Positions 1-7,597 of a DNA stretch of 24,820 nt are shown in pieces (positions within the stretch are counted from its first letter, which is position 1; every line of letters begins with the position of its first letter). The position numbers and the translations under genes are program-made. Source of the DNA: an uncultured Caryophanales bacterium (lineage in GTDB: Bacteria > Bacillota_I > Bacilli_A > RFN20 > CAG-826); the NCBI GenBank assembly GCA_946403545.1, contig CAMJAG010000004.1:1-24820 (forward strand), written 5' to 3'. The notes below the pieces were generated by a model. The model was not told the DNA's origin and made no database searches. It saw only the letters and a list, made by a program, of their open reading frames with translations.

Positions 1-508
1 ACCTCGGAATTGATTCGACTACAAACGTCTTTCCATTCGTTTCATCATTGTCTCGATGAACGTTTAGACCAATTGCGTTTCTTGTGAAGATTCTTAATTT
101 GTCAACTGTTCGAATTTGGTTAGCCACGGCTAACGTATCATTCGTTGTATTCAAGCCTGGAACAAATCCAAGATCAATGTCGCTTCTCGGATGCGCGTCT
201 TGATGTTTAGTTTTAAGTGGACAAACCAAAACCAATGGATTGTACGGGTTAGAGTCGGCTAACACAACGCCATAATGTCTTGATGAGAATTCAGCGTTAA
301 CATTCAATCCCCAGTCAATTTCGTAAATCTCGCCTCGTTTCAAATCGTATCTTAATTTAAAACGTTCTGAGAAATAAGCATATTCAAGTTGACGTTTCAT
401 CCATTCGAGTTCTTCTCGAAGACCTTGGGCCCTAAAATATTGGAAATCAGATTTGTACTTAGGGCCCGAAATACAAACCCAATCAAAATTTTTTGATTCG
501 GAAATCAT
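1..508 (-). CDS. PemK/MazF-type toxin-like protein, 3' end missing (runs off window)
   Basis: This frame is open from an ATG at 508 to the window edge, giving 169 residues; it was read by hand from the minus strand. Residues 57-65 (KRGEIYEID) match the first strand of PemK/MazF endoribonucleases. R77 in SSRHYGVVLAD and T100 in VCPLKTK fall where MazF has its catalytic Arg and Thr. NQIRTVDKLRIF (130-141) matches the family's EQIRTIDKQRL segment. Known MazF proteins cleave mRNA at short sites and are held in check by an antitoxin, usually encoded just upstream. Here the upstream neighbour is deoB and no antitoxin is visible. About 57 charged, aromatic-rich residues precede the MazF core, which is unusual for a toxin of about 115 residues. 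The ATG at 508 has an AGGAGG eight bases upstream; M37 is an alternative start without a clear SD. CGA and CGT arginine codons look commoner here than in the neighbours. Family assignment is fairly sure; toxic activity is inferred. Confidence 0.75.
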   Translation of the reverse strand, partial: MISESKNFDWVCISGPKYKSDFQYFRAQGLREELEWMKRQLEYAYFSERFKLRYDLKRGEIYEIDWGLNVNAEFSSRHYGVVLADSNPYNPLVLVCPLKTKHQDAHPRSDIDLGFVPGLNTTNDTLAVANQIRTVDKLRIFTRNAIGLNVHRDNDETNGKTFVVESIPR

Positions 509-509
509 G

Positions 510-543
510 AAAAAAACCTCCTATGAGACCAGTCAAAGGAGGT
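510..543 (-). terminator. Terminator-shaped hairpin that contains the SD of the toxin-like gene
   Basis: On the minus strand the 7-bp arms ACCTCCT (543-537) and AGGAGGT (522-516) pair perfectly around a 14-nt loop, and a run of seven T follows directly (516-510). This is the layout of an intrinsic terminator for the xerD-deoB transcript. The 3' arm is also the only good SD (AGGAGG) for the ATG at 508, so folding would both stop transcription and hide the ribosome site. The structure is seen directly; the regulatory role is inferred. Confidence 0.65.
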
Positions 544-571
544 AAATTTATTTTTGCAAGTACAACTTTTG

Positions 572-588
572 TATTCACATAGTGAATA
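572..588. promoter_or_regulatory. Perfect palindrome upstream of toxin-like gene (possible operator)
   Basis: TATTCAC-ATA-GTGAATA is a perfect 7+3+7 inverted repeat between deoB and the toxin-like gene. A TTGACA hexamer lies just upstream on the minus strand (617-612), although no good -10 sits at the ideal spacing. The symmetry and position suit a dimeric repressor site, perhaps for an autoregulating toxin-antitoxin complex. The repressor is unknown. Confidence 0.4.
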
Positions 589-617
589 AATTTTTAACAT
601 CACCAAAAATATGTCAA

Positions 618-1826
618 TTATTTGTCCTCAATTAGGGTTCCGATAGCCGTTCCGATTAAACGGTTAGGCATGTCTAACTTAAAGTTTTCTAATATAGTCG
701 CGCCGATATCACCAAAGCTTAAGCGATCTTCTAAACATTTGCCGTTTTTGAACGATTTAGAATACGCAATTACTGGAACCTTTTCTCTTGTATGATCTGT
801 TCCTGTCCACGTAGGATCATTACCATGATCAGCTGTTACTATTAGTAAATCGTCATCTTTTAAACAATTAATGGCTTCTTTTAATCTTAAATCAAATGCT
901 TCTAAACACTTTCCATAGCCAATTGGGTCTCTTCTATGACCATATTCAGAATCAAATTCTACGAGGTTAACAAAACATAATCCTGTGAACTCTTTGTTCT
1001 TGATTTGGTCGATAGTTTTGTCCATACCATCTTCATTAGAAGATGTTTTGACTGTATCCACTACTCCATAACCATCAAAAATATCAGAGATTTTGCCTAC
1101 ACAACTGACCATGAATCCATTATCTTGTAATTCGTTCATTACAGTCTTAACAGGAGGCTTTAATGCGATATCGTGCCTGTGACCAACGACACGCTTGAAG
1201 TTATCTTTGTTAGTTCCAACGTATGGACGAGCAATAATTCTACCAACCATCCATTCTGGTTTCATACAAATGTCACGAGCGATTTCACAACATCTATATA
1301 ATTCTTCTAAACCAGTTGCTTCCTCGTGAGCTGCGATTTGTAGAACACTGTCGGCGGATGTATAAACGATCAATGAGTTATCTCTAACTTGTTCTTCGCC
1401 TAATTCAACCAAGATTGCAGTGCCACTAGCGGATTTGTTTCCAATAACTTTATGACCTGTACGTTTTTCAAGTTCATCAATAAGTTCCTTTGGAAAACCT
1501 GTATCAGTGAAAGTTTGGAAAGGTTGAGTTGTATAAACACCCATCATTTCCCAGTGACCTGTCATAGTGTCTTTACCATTTGATTTTTCTTGAGCACACA
1601 TGACATAAGAGTTCTTATGTTCAACTTTGCTTGTGCCTTTGATATCTGCTAAATCGCCAATACCAAGAGCGTTTAATGTAGGGATATTTAAACCATTTGG
1701 CATATGCTCGCCAATATGGACTAAAGTATTAGAACCAGCGTCACCATAAAGAGCAGCATCTGGTTCAGCGCCGATACCTACAGAATCGGCTACTATAACA
1801 AATATTCGTTTAAATTTATATTTCAT
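618..1826 (-). CDS. deoB: Phosphopentomutase DeoB
   Basis: This 402-residue enzyme interconverts ribose-1-phosphate (or deoxyribose-1-phosphate) and the 5-phosphate, linking nucleoside salvage to the pentose phosphate pool. It belongs to the alkaline-phosphatase superfamily. The metal ligands expected from the Bacillus cereus enzyme are present at a constant offset: D14 in VADSVGIG, D292 and H297 in FDSEYGHRRD, D333-H334 in TADHGND and H345 in GTDHTRE. The KDTMTGHWE motif (85-93) carries the phosphorylated threonine. The cap domain lies roughly between residues 100 and 215. Length is normal. It follows xerD by 14 bases with no clear SD. Instead, TATAGT lies six bases before the ATG with TTGTAT 17 bases further up, so it may have its own leaderless transcript as well as read-through from xerD. 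Confidence 0.96.
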   Translation of the reverse strand: MKYKFKRIFVIVADSVGIGAEPDAALYGDAGSNTLVHIGEHMPNGLNIPTLNALGIGDLADIKGTSKVEHKNSYVMCAQEKSNGKDTMTGHWEMMGVYTTQPFQTFTDTGFPKELIDELEKRTGHKVIGNKSASGTAILVELGEEQVRDNSLIVYTSADSVLQIAAHEEATGLEELYRCCEIARDICMKPEWMVGRIIARPYVGTNKDNFKRVVGHRHDIALKPPVKTVMNELQDNGFMVSCVGKISDIFDGYGVVDTVKTSSNEDGMDKTIDQIKNKEFTGLCFVNLVEFDSEYGHRRDPIGYGKCLEAFDLRLKEAINCLKDDDLLIVTADHGNDPTWTGTDHTREKVPVIAYSKSFKNGKCLEDRLSFGDIGATILENFKLDMPNRLIGTAIGTLIEDK

Positions 1827-1832
1827 ATAAAT

Positions 1833-1861
1833 ACTATACCTTACTTTCTTTTCATATACAA
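1833..1861 (-). promoter_or_regulatory. Candidate deoB promoter (leaderless type)
   Basis: The -35 element TTGTAT (1861-1856), a 17-nt spacer and the -10 element TATAGT (1838-1833) end six bases before the deoB ATG at 1826. Transcription would begin at or next to the start codon. The promoter lies inside the 3' end of xerD and the -35 is weak, so confidence is moderate. Confidence 0.45.
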
Positions 1862-2722
1862 ATCATAGACACTCATAATTCTTTTAGAAGATAGGTGGGT
1901 GTAGATCTCAGTTGTACCAATATTAGTGTGACCAAGCATCTGTTGAACAGCTCTTAGTTCAGCGCCATTTTCGATAAGATGAGTTGCAAAGCAATGTCTT
2001 AAAGTATGAGGAGATATTTCGGTATTTATTCCTGCTCTTCCAGCATACTCTTTTATCTTTCTATTAAAGTAGACTCTGGATAGAGGTTCACCAAACTTGT
2101 TTAAGAACAAGATTTTGTTGCTTCTACCAACATTGAAGTTTCTAACATTGTCGATGTACTTTTGAATATAGTCCATCGCAAACTCTCCTATTGGAACAAT
2201 TCTTTCTTTAGCGCCTTTACCAAATACTTTAATAATTCCTTTTTGGAAGTTTACTTGTGCTTTTTGAAGACCTAATAATTCAGAGACTCTAAGTCCAGAA
2301 GCGTACATCGTTTCTAACATTGCTTTATCTCTTAATTCATCAGGTTTATTCTCATCTGGTGCGTCAAGAAGTTTCTCCACATCTTCTACCGATAAACAAT
2401 TAGGAAGTCGTTTTGGTTTTTTAATAGGGGGGATTTCCTCTAATTCATCCTTAAACAAACCTTCTTTCTTGAGGAACATATAAAAACCTCTTGTAGAAGA
2501 TAATCTTCGTAAAGCAGTCGAAATAGTATGTCCTAAAGAGAGTTCATAGTTTAGATATTCTGTCAAGTCTAAACCAGAAAGATCTTCGACAGTTTTTTTA
2601 TCTTTGAAATAAGTGAAGAATTTTTTTAAGTCTTCTTCGTAGGCTTCCCAAGTTAGTCGTGACAAACCTTTCTCTGCAAGTATATGTTGCCTGAATAAAT
2701 CAATTGCGTCAATTAAATCCAT
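1841..2722 (-). CDS. xerD: Tyrosine site-specific recombinase XerD/XerC type
   Basis: This 293-residue integrase-family protein has the full catalytic set: R145 (ASGLRVSELLG), K169 (FGKGAKER), H239 and R242 (SPHTLRHCFATH), H265 (MLGHTNIGT) and the nucleophile Y274 (EIYTH). An N-terminal SAM-like core-binding domain occupies about residues 1-90. Length and spacing match chromosomal XerC/XerD, which resolve chromosome dimers at dif, rather than a phage integrase. The position next to deoB mirrors the xerD-drm (deoB) arrangement of Bacillus, which is why XerD is preferred over XerC. It starts three bases after the dinB stop without an SD of its own, so translation probably depends on coupling. 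Only one Xer gene lies in this window, so a single-recombinase system cannot be told from a XerC/XerD pair. Confidence 0.9.
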   Translation of the reverse strand: MDLIDAIDLFRQHILAEKGLSRLTWEAYEEDLKKFFTYFKDKKTVEDLSGLDLTEYLNYELSLGHTISTALRRLSSTRGFYMFLKKEGLFKDELEEIPPIKKPKRLPNCLSVEDVEKLLDAPDENKPDELRDKAMLETMYASGLRVSELLGLQKAQVNFQKGIIKVFGKGAKERIVPIGEFAMDYIQKYIDNVRNFNVGRSNKILFLNKFGEPLSRVYFNRKIKEYAGRAGINTEISPHTLRHCFATHLIENGAELRAVQQMLGHTNIGTTEIYTHLSSKRIMSVYDLYMKRK

Positions 2723-2724
2723 AA

Positions 2725-3906
2725 TTATTTTTTCTTCTCGATTTCTGAAGCTCTCATAAGTAATGGCTTCTTAAGTTTTCTATTTAAAGAATTAATGATA
2801 AGTTTAGTTTGATTTTCTTCTTCGTGTTTTTCGTAATCAAACAAAGTCATTTGAATTGAAACATCACGAGGATCAATTAAATTTTGTAATGTAACACCAA
2901 CAAGTCGAACTAGATTATTTTTAAAGTTAGATGTGTATAACTCGACAGCGGTTTCGTAAATAATCTTTGCATCATTTGTCGGTGCGTTTAGTGTTCTAGA
3001 CTTATTGAAAGACTTAAATTCTGTTGTTTTTATAACAATTTGTATAGTTTGACCGACTTTTCTTTCTTTAACTGCAGATTCACTGACTTCTTTAGAAAGT
3101 CTATTAAACATATCTTTAATTTCATCTAAATCATCAGTGTCATGCATAAATGTTGAACTTCGTCCTATAGATTTAGGATCCCATTCATCTACATAGACCT
3201 TATCAGAACCATAACCATTAACCCAAAGCTTTGCTTCGGAATAAAATTTTCCCATTAAAGACATTAATTGAGGGTCATCTCTATCCATTCTTTCTTTCAT
3301 ATCACCAATGGTTTTAATACCAATTGTTTCTAATCTAGGAAGTGTTTTCTTACCTACTCCAAACATATCTTTAATAGGTATAGGATATAAAACTGTTTCT
3401 AAATCTTTCCTTCTAATAATGGTTAGACCATTAGGTTTCTTATAGTCGGAACCCATTTTTGCTAGGAATTTAGTAGGCGCAACGCCTATAGAGCAGAATA
3501 ATTTAGTCTTCCTATACAAATCCTTTTGGAATTTTCTAAAGAACTCTATTGGGTCTTTATTGCCTTTTAACGCTAAAGTAAAGTCTGCGAAACATTCATC
3601 TACTGAAGCTTGTTCAACTAAATCAGTGTATTTTCTTACAAAATTGATGAAATTCTTGCTCATCATTGAGTAATATGACCAGTCCACTTCTTTTATGATT
3701 AAGTGTGGACAACATTGTTTTGCTTGAAACATTGCTTGACCAGAATGCACGCCAAATTTTCTTGCCTCATAAGAACAAGTTGAAACAATTCCTGCGCGGC
3801 CTTCATGTCCAATAGCAACGCATTTTCCTTCTAAAGATGGATCACGAATTTCTTCGCATCTAACAAAAAAGGCATTCAAATCAATATGAACAATAATCTT
3901 ACTCAT
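2725..3906 (-). CDS. dinB: DNA polymerase IV (Y-family, DinB)
   Basis: This 393-residue translesion polymerase has the catalytic acidic residues D9 (HIDLNAFF) and D103-E104 (SVDECFAD). The FF pair at 13-14 supplies the steric gate that excludes ribonucleotides. A helix-hairpin-helix thumb lies near residues 182-200 (GVGKKTLPRL), followed by the little-finger domain (about 245-350). QMTLF at 352-356 is a clear beta-clamp-binding motif, so the protein should be recruited to the replication clamp. Length is normal for the MucB/DinB group. The SD AAAGGTG lies seven bases before the ATG. A 50-base gap separates it from dxs and holds a candidate promoter. No LexA-type box was recognised, so SOS control cannot be claimed. 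It is followed closely by xerD. Confidence 0.95.
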   Translation of the reverse strand: MSKIIVHIDLNAFFVRCEEIRDPSLEGKCVAIGHEGRAGIVSTCSYEARKFGVHSGQAMFQAKQCCPHLIIKEVDWSYYSMMSKNFINFVRKYTDLVEQASVDECFADFTLALKGNKDPIEFFRKFQKDLYRKTKLFCSIGVAPTKFLAKMGSDYKKPNGLTIIRRKDLETVLYPIPIKDMFGVGKKTLPRLETIGIKTIGDMKERMDRDDPQLMSLMGKFYSEAKLWVNGYGSDKVYVDEWDPKSIGRSSTFMHDTDDLDEIKDMFNRLSKEVSESAVKERKVGQTIQIVIKTTEFKSFNKSRTLNAPTNDAKIIYETAVELYTSNFKNNLVRLVGVTLQNLIDPRDVSIQMTLFDYEKHEEENQTKLIINSLNRKLKKPLLMRASEIEKKK

Positions 3907-3920
3907 AAATGAACACCTTT

Positions 3921-3949
3921 ATTTTATCTTATCAAAAAGATTATGTTAA
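3921..3949 (-). promoter_or_regulatory. Candidate dinB promoter
   Basis: TTAACA (3949-3944), a 17-nt spacer and TAAAAT (3926-3921) lie in the dxs-dinB gap. The predicted start of transcription falls on or beside the SD (3920-3914), leaving almost no leader. Either the promoter yields a very short leader, or dinB is read mainly from dxs transcripts. Confidence 0.4.
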
Positions 3950-3956
3950 CTAAGTT

Positions 3957-5825
3957 TTAAAATAATTCGACGATTTGTTTTGGTTCTAAACCAAACATTT
4001 CTTCTTGTTCCTTAACTGAAGCTTGATCAACAAATGTATCAGGAATAGCTTTTAGGATAACTTGTCCTTTAAAACCAAGTTCCATAAGTTTGCTTGAAAC
4101 TGAACTCGCAAATCCGTTAACTGTTGAATAAGCATCATAAATAACGATTTTCTTAAAATCTAACAAAGTCTTAAGCATTTCTAAATCAAATGGTTTTAGA
4201 TAAATAGCTTTAATAACTTTGACATCAAGTTTATTTTCTTCAATGAGGTCCAATACTTTATTAGTATTTGGACCAACACTGATTAAGCAATTTTCTTTCT
4301 TATTTATTTCTTTAGAAATAATCCATGAACCAAATTTGACATCAACAGCAGGTTTTTTAAGTGATTCCATTGGGAATCCGCCTCTTGGGAATCTAATAGC
4401 AAACACTCCATGATTCTTGAAGGATTCTTCAAAAATTGATTTAGTTTCACTAGCTTCTGTAGCCATTGCAATTACAGTATTTGGAATGCTATATAAGTAG
4501 CCTTCATCATAGATGCCTTGGTGAGTGTTGCCATCTTGACCCACTAAACCAGAACGATCTACTAAGATAGTTGCATTTACATTCATTCTAGCTAAATCAT
4601 GGCTAACTTCATCGTATGCTCTTTGAAGGAATGTAGAATACATTGAAATAACAGGATGGAATCCTTCTTTTGCTAATCCGCTAGCGAAAACCACTGCGTG
4701 TTCTTCGGCAATACCAACGTCTTGGCATCTATCAGGATAGAAATCAAATACCTTTTGTAAGCAAGAACCATACATTGTTCCTGGTACAATTGTGTAGATA
4801 TTATCTTGATTATTCATTTGTTCAAATAGCAAATCAGCGTATTGTTGACTCCAAGAAATATTGTTTGGATCAGCTTTAAATTCACCAGTTTCAATATCAA
4901 ATGGTCCGACACCATGCCATGTTCCTTCATTGTCTTTTTCAGAATACTTATATCCTTTACCTTTGAGAGTTTTCAAGTAAACGATAACTGATTTATCCAT
5001 TTTCTTAGCTTTTTCCAAAGCTTGGACTACTCTTTTAACATTATGTCCATCGTAAGGACCAATAACACCAAATCCAAGATAATCGAATAATGACATTTGA
5101 ATTAAGTGACGTTTTAACCAGTTTTTGATTGCAGCGGTAAAATCATAAAGCTTTCTACCTACTGGAGTTTTGTTCATAATACGAACATATGCGTTTCTTG
5201 TTTTGCAATATAAAGCGGAGTTAGAGAATTTTCTAAACATCTTAGAGAATCCACCAACGTTTTTAGAAATACTCATATCATTATCATTCAAAACGATAAT
5301 AACTTTGTGTTTTTTATCTGCAGCACACATGTTTAAGCCTTCAACGGCTAAACCATTTGTAATACTTGCATCACCAATAAATGAAATAATATCGTATTTT
5401 TCGCCTTTCAAATCTCTAGCGATTGCCATACCATTAGCGGCGCTGATACTCGTGGAACTGTGTCCAGCTTCATAGTGATCATATGGACTTTCAGCGGTTT
5501 TTTGGAAACCAGAAACACCATCTTTTTGTCTAAGATTGTCTAAATTTCTACCAGTTAATAATTTGTATGTATAGCATTGATGACCAACATCAAAGATGAT
5601 TTTGTCTTTAGAGAAATCAAAAACTTTGCATAAAGCAACTGTGGATTCCACTACTCCAAGGTTACTTGAAAGATGTCCGCCATTTTTGGAGACAGTTTCA
5701 ATTAGATATTTGCGAATATCGTCACACAAAAGATTAAGCTCTTTATAGTTAAGAGTCTTTAAAAAATCTGGATTTTCGATCTTTGTTAAATCGATATGTT
5801 GAAGTTCCTTTTTCTTTTTACTCAT
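3957..5825 (-). CDS. dxs: 1-deoxy-D-xylulose-5-phosphate synthase
   Basis: This 622-residue thiamine-diphosphate enzyme condenses pyruvate and glyceraldehyde-3-phosphate into DXP, the first step of the MEP isoprenoid pathway. Visible motifs are H51 (GGHLSSNLG), GHQCYTYKLLTGR (81-93), AGHSSTSISAANG (120-132), the diphosphate/Mg segment from GDAS (151-154) to N180, the catalytic Glu of IAEEH (372-376), and RSGLVGQDGNTHQG (424-437). The last differs slightly from the usual GADGPTHxG. Length is normal. Its start overlaps the xseB stop by one base (TAATG), so it is translationally coupled to the xse genes. Many Firmicutes carry ispA between xseB and dxs; it is absent here. Presence of dxs implies use of the MEP route, although other MEP genes are not in the window. 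Confidence 0.95.
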   Translation of the reverse strand: MSKKKKELQHIDLTKIENPDFLKTLNYKELNLLCDDIRKYLIETVSKNGGHLSSNLGVVESTVALCKVFDFSKDKIIFDVGHQCYTYKLLTGRNLDNLRQKDGVSGFQKTAESPYDHYEAGHSSTSISAANGMAIARDLKGEKYDIISFIGDASITNGLAVEGLNMCAADKKHKVIIVLNDNDMSISKNVGGFSKMFRKFSNSALYCKTRNAYVRIMNKTPVGRKLYDFTAAIKNWLKRHLIQMSLFDYLGFGVIGPYDGHNVKRVVQALEKAKKMDKSVIVYLKTLKGKGYKYSEKDNEGTWHGVGPFDIETGEFKADPNNISWSQQYADLLFEQMNNQDNIYTIVPGTMYGSCLQKVFDFYPDRCQDVGIAEEHAVVFASGLAKEGFHPVISMYSTFLQRAYDEVSHDLARMNVNATILVDRSGLVGQDGNTHQGIYDEGYLYSIPNTVIAMATEASETKSIFEESFKNHGVFAIRFPRGGFPMESLKKPAVDVKFGSWIISKEINKKENCLISVGPNTNKVLDLIEENKLDVKVIKAIYLKPFDLEMLKTLLDFKKIVIYDAYSTVNGFASSVSSKLMELGFKGQVILKAIPDTFVDQASVKEQEEMFGLEPKQIVELF

Positions 5826-6019
5826 TACTTCTCAATAACTTCTTTTATGTTTTCTTGGGCTTCTTTCAAAGTCTTTTCTAACTCTTTTATTATTTTATTA
5901 CCTTCTTCGTAAAGTAAAAGACTTTCGTCTAAAGAAAGAGATTTGTTAGAGATGGAATCTACGATTTCATCTAGTCTTTTGATTTTCTCTTCAAAATTGA
6001 TTTTTTTAGATTCTGCCAT
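5825..6019 (-). CDS. xseB: Exodeoxyribonuclease VII small subunit
   Basis: This short 64-residue, highly charged helical protein matches the XseB pattern. The first helix is INFEEKIKRLDEIVDSI (8-24), the turn is LSLDES (28-33), and a second long helix runs LLLYEEGNKIIKELEKTLKE (34-53). XseB subunits bind XseA to form exonuclease VII, which degrades single-stranded DNA from both ends. The gene begins two bases after the xseA TAG; the SD GAAGGA lies within the end of xseA. It ends in the TAATG overlap with dxs. Confidence 0.92.
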   Translation of the reverse strand: MAESKKINFEEKIKRLDEIVDSISNKSLSLDESLLLYEEGNKIIKELEKTLKEAQENIKEVIEK

Positions 6020-6021
6020 AA

Positions 6022-7161
6022 CTATTTTCCTTCTTTCTCCTCTACAAGGGATACTAATTTGCCTTCTTTAAGAACTGTAATTAATTTATCTCCAACTTTA
6101 ACATCTTTAGCACTCTTAATGACTTTTCCTTCTGCGTTCATTGAGATTGAATAGCCACGAGAGAGAACATTATTTGGATTTAAAGCGGATAGTTTCTCTT
6201 TATATTTTTCAACATCCTTACTAAGTAATAATAACTTAGTTTTCATGTTTTCATTTAACGATTCTTTTAAATCTAGATAGTCTTGTTTCATTTCTTCTAG
6301 TTTATCGGTAATCGCGTTTTTCATTGTTTCAATTGCGTAATCAAACTTTTGTTCGATTTCGCGGACATCCACAGTTGCAAGTTCTGCTGCACCTGTAGGT
6401 GTGCTTGCACGTTTATCAGCGACAAAATCTACTAAAGTAGAATCGATTTCATGACCAACTGCAGCAATAACTGGCATTTTAGAAGTCGCAATTGCTCTAA
6501 CAAGCGTTTCATCATTAAACGCAAATAGATCTTCGCTTGCTCCTCCACCTCTGCCAATGATTAAAGTGTCTAGATCATATTGTTGAGATTTATTAAACGC
6601 ATTGAGTAATTCCTTAGCAGCACTTTCTCCTTGAACTGCACTTGGGAAGAAATAAATTTCACAAAGTGGGTATCTACGATTGATATTAGTAACGATATCA
6701 TGAATCGCTGCGCCATTAGGTGCGGTAATAACACCAATTTTATTTGGATAGATGTTTATTCGTCTTTTTCTAGATTCATCAAATAGACCTTCTAAAAGAA
6801 GCTTTTTCTTTAACTTCTCTAGTTCTACTAGAATTGAACCTTGTCCTTTTTCTTCAAGTTCATAGGCAATTAATTGATACGTTCCTCTAGCAGGATAAAC
6901 ATCCACTGATGCTAAAACTGTGATTTCATCCCCATTTTTTGGAGTGAAAGTAAGTTTACTAGCATAGCTAGAAAACATACAAACAGAAATAAGGCAGTCT
7001 TTATCTTTCAAAGAAAAATAAAGATGGCCGTTAGCCCCTGATTTAAAGTTAGATATTTCACCTTTTACAAATATAAATTTAAGGTTTTCGTCTTGGTTAA
7101 TTAAGGTTTTGATATAACGGTTAACATCAGTTACAGAATATACAATTCTAGGAATCGACAT
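6022..7161 (-). CDS. xseA: Exodeoxyribonuclease VII large subunit
   Basis: This 379-residue catalytic subunit of exonuclease VII acts on single-stranded DNA. An OB-fold for ssDNA binding covers about residues 1-100. The nuclease core includes KIGVITAPNGAAIHD (141-155), IIGRGGGASEDLFAFNDE (201-218) and AAVGHEIDSTLVDFVADKRA (233-252), which are the family's most conserved blocks. A charged coiled-coil stretch follows (about 265-335), then a small C-terminal segment with NVLSRGYS. The protein is a little shorter than the usual 400-450 residues, probably in the coiled coil. Its SD (GATGAGGT) overlaps the nusB stop. It lies in the same reading frame as nusB, separated from it by one TGA and four codons. 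Confidence 0.95.
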   Translation of the reverse strand: MSIPRIVYSVTDVNRYIKTLINQDENLKFIFVKGEISNFKSGANGHLYFSLKDKDCLISVCMFSSYASKLTFTPKNGDEITVLASVDVYPARGTYQLIAYELEEKGQGSILVELEKLKKKLLLEGLFDESRKRRINIYPNKIGVITAPNGAAIHDIVTNINRRYPLCEIYFFPSAVQGESAAKELLNAFNKSQQYDLDTLIIGRGGGASEDLFAFNDETLVRAIATSKMPVIAAVGHEIDSTLVDFVADKRASTPTGAAELATVDVREIEQKFDYAIETMKNAITDKLEEMKQDYLDLKESLNENMKTKLLLLSKDVEKYKEKLSALNPNNVLSRGYSISMNAEGKVIKSAKDVKVGDKLITVLKEGKLVSLVEEKEGK

Positions 7162-7173
7162 TAACCAATTACC

Positions 7174-7596
7174 TCATCGAGTATATTTCGCTTGCTTCTC
7201 TTCGATATATTTCTTCGCTAAATTGATAGCGACATCAATAACAATTCTCTTATCGATTTTTTCAACATAGTAGAAATGAGCAACACTCATAAGTAAAATT
7301 GCCCTACTTAAAAGTGGGATTCTATCCCATGTCCAATTCTTTAAATGTGGATTAATCATATTAACAACATCAGCGTAGTGGCTTAATGAAAGATTCACAC
7401 TATTTTTGATGAAATCATCACTTTTTACTTCTTCGATTTCTTCATCTTCACTTGATAAAATAGTCGCAACACTATCATCGTTTACTAATTCTTCAAATGA
7501 TCTAAATACTTGATTTGGATGGACTGAGTTATCTAATAAAGCCTCATAGATAACAGTCATAATAATATAGTTTTCTTGATTTCTTGAAATGCTCAT
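7174..7596 (-). CDS. nusB: Transcription antitermination factor NusB
   Basis: This 140-residue all-helical protein fits NusB, which binds boxA RNA with NusE (S10) and promotes rRNA antitermination. The best-conserved part is the C-terminal half: LLSRAILLMSVAHFYYVE (95-112) and KRIVIDVAINLAKKYIEEKQ (116-135). The family pattern predicts a last helix with a KFVNGVL-like sequence, but this protein stops at AKYTR, so the end is short or degenerate. It lies between the Asp23-like gene and xseA, the same context as in Bacillus (yqhY-nusB-folD-xseA), except that folD is missing. The start is one base after the preceding stop (TAATATG) and has no SD. It is the only gene in the window that ends in TGA. 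Confidence 0.88.
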   Translation of the reverse strand: MSISRNQENYIIMTVIYEALLDNSVHPNQVFRSFEELVNDDSVATILSSEDEEIEEVKSDDFIKNSVNLSLSHYADVVNMINPHLKNWTWDRIPLLSRAILLMSVAHFYYVEKIDKRIVIDVAINLAKKYIEEKQAKYTR

Positions 7597-7597
7597 A

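Noticed and set aside
1841..2722. The tyrosine recombinase as an integrase of a mobile element
   Set aside because: Length, motifs and the dinB-xerD-deoB setting fit chromosomal XerD. No attachment repeats, phage genes or tRNA target are nearby.
3907..3956. SOS (LexA) box upstream of dinB
   Set aside because: No GAAC-N4-GTTC-like or other LexA-type palindrome is present; only a plain promoter-like sequence is seen.
7174..7176. Use of TGA as tryptophan (Mycoplasma code)
   Set aside because: All long genes are full length with no in-frame TGA, and tryptophans are TGG. The single TGA acts as a stop after nusB.
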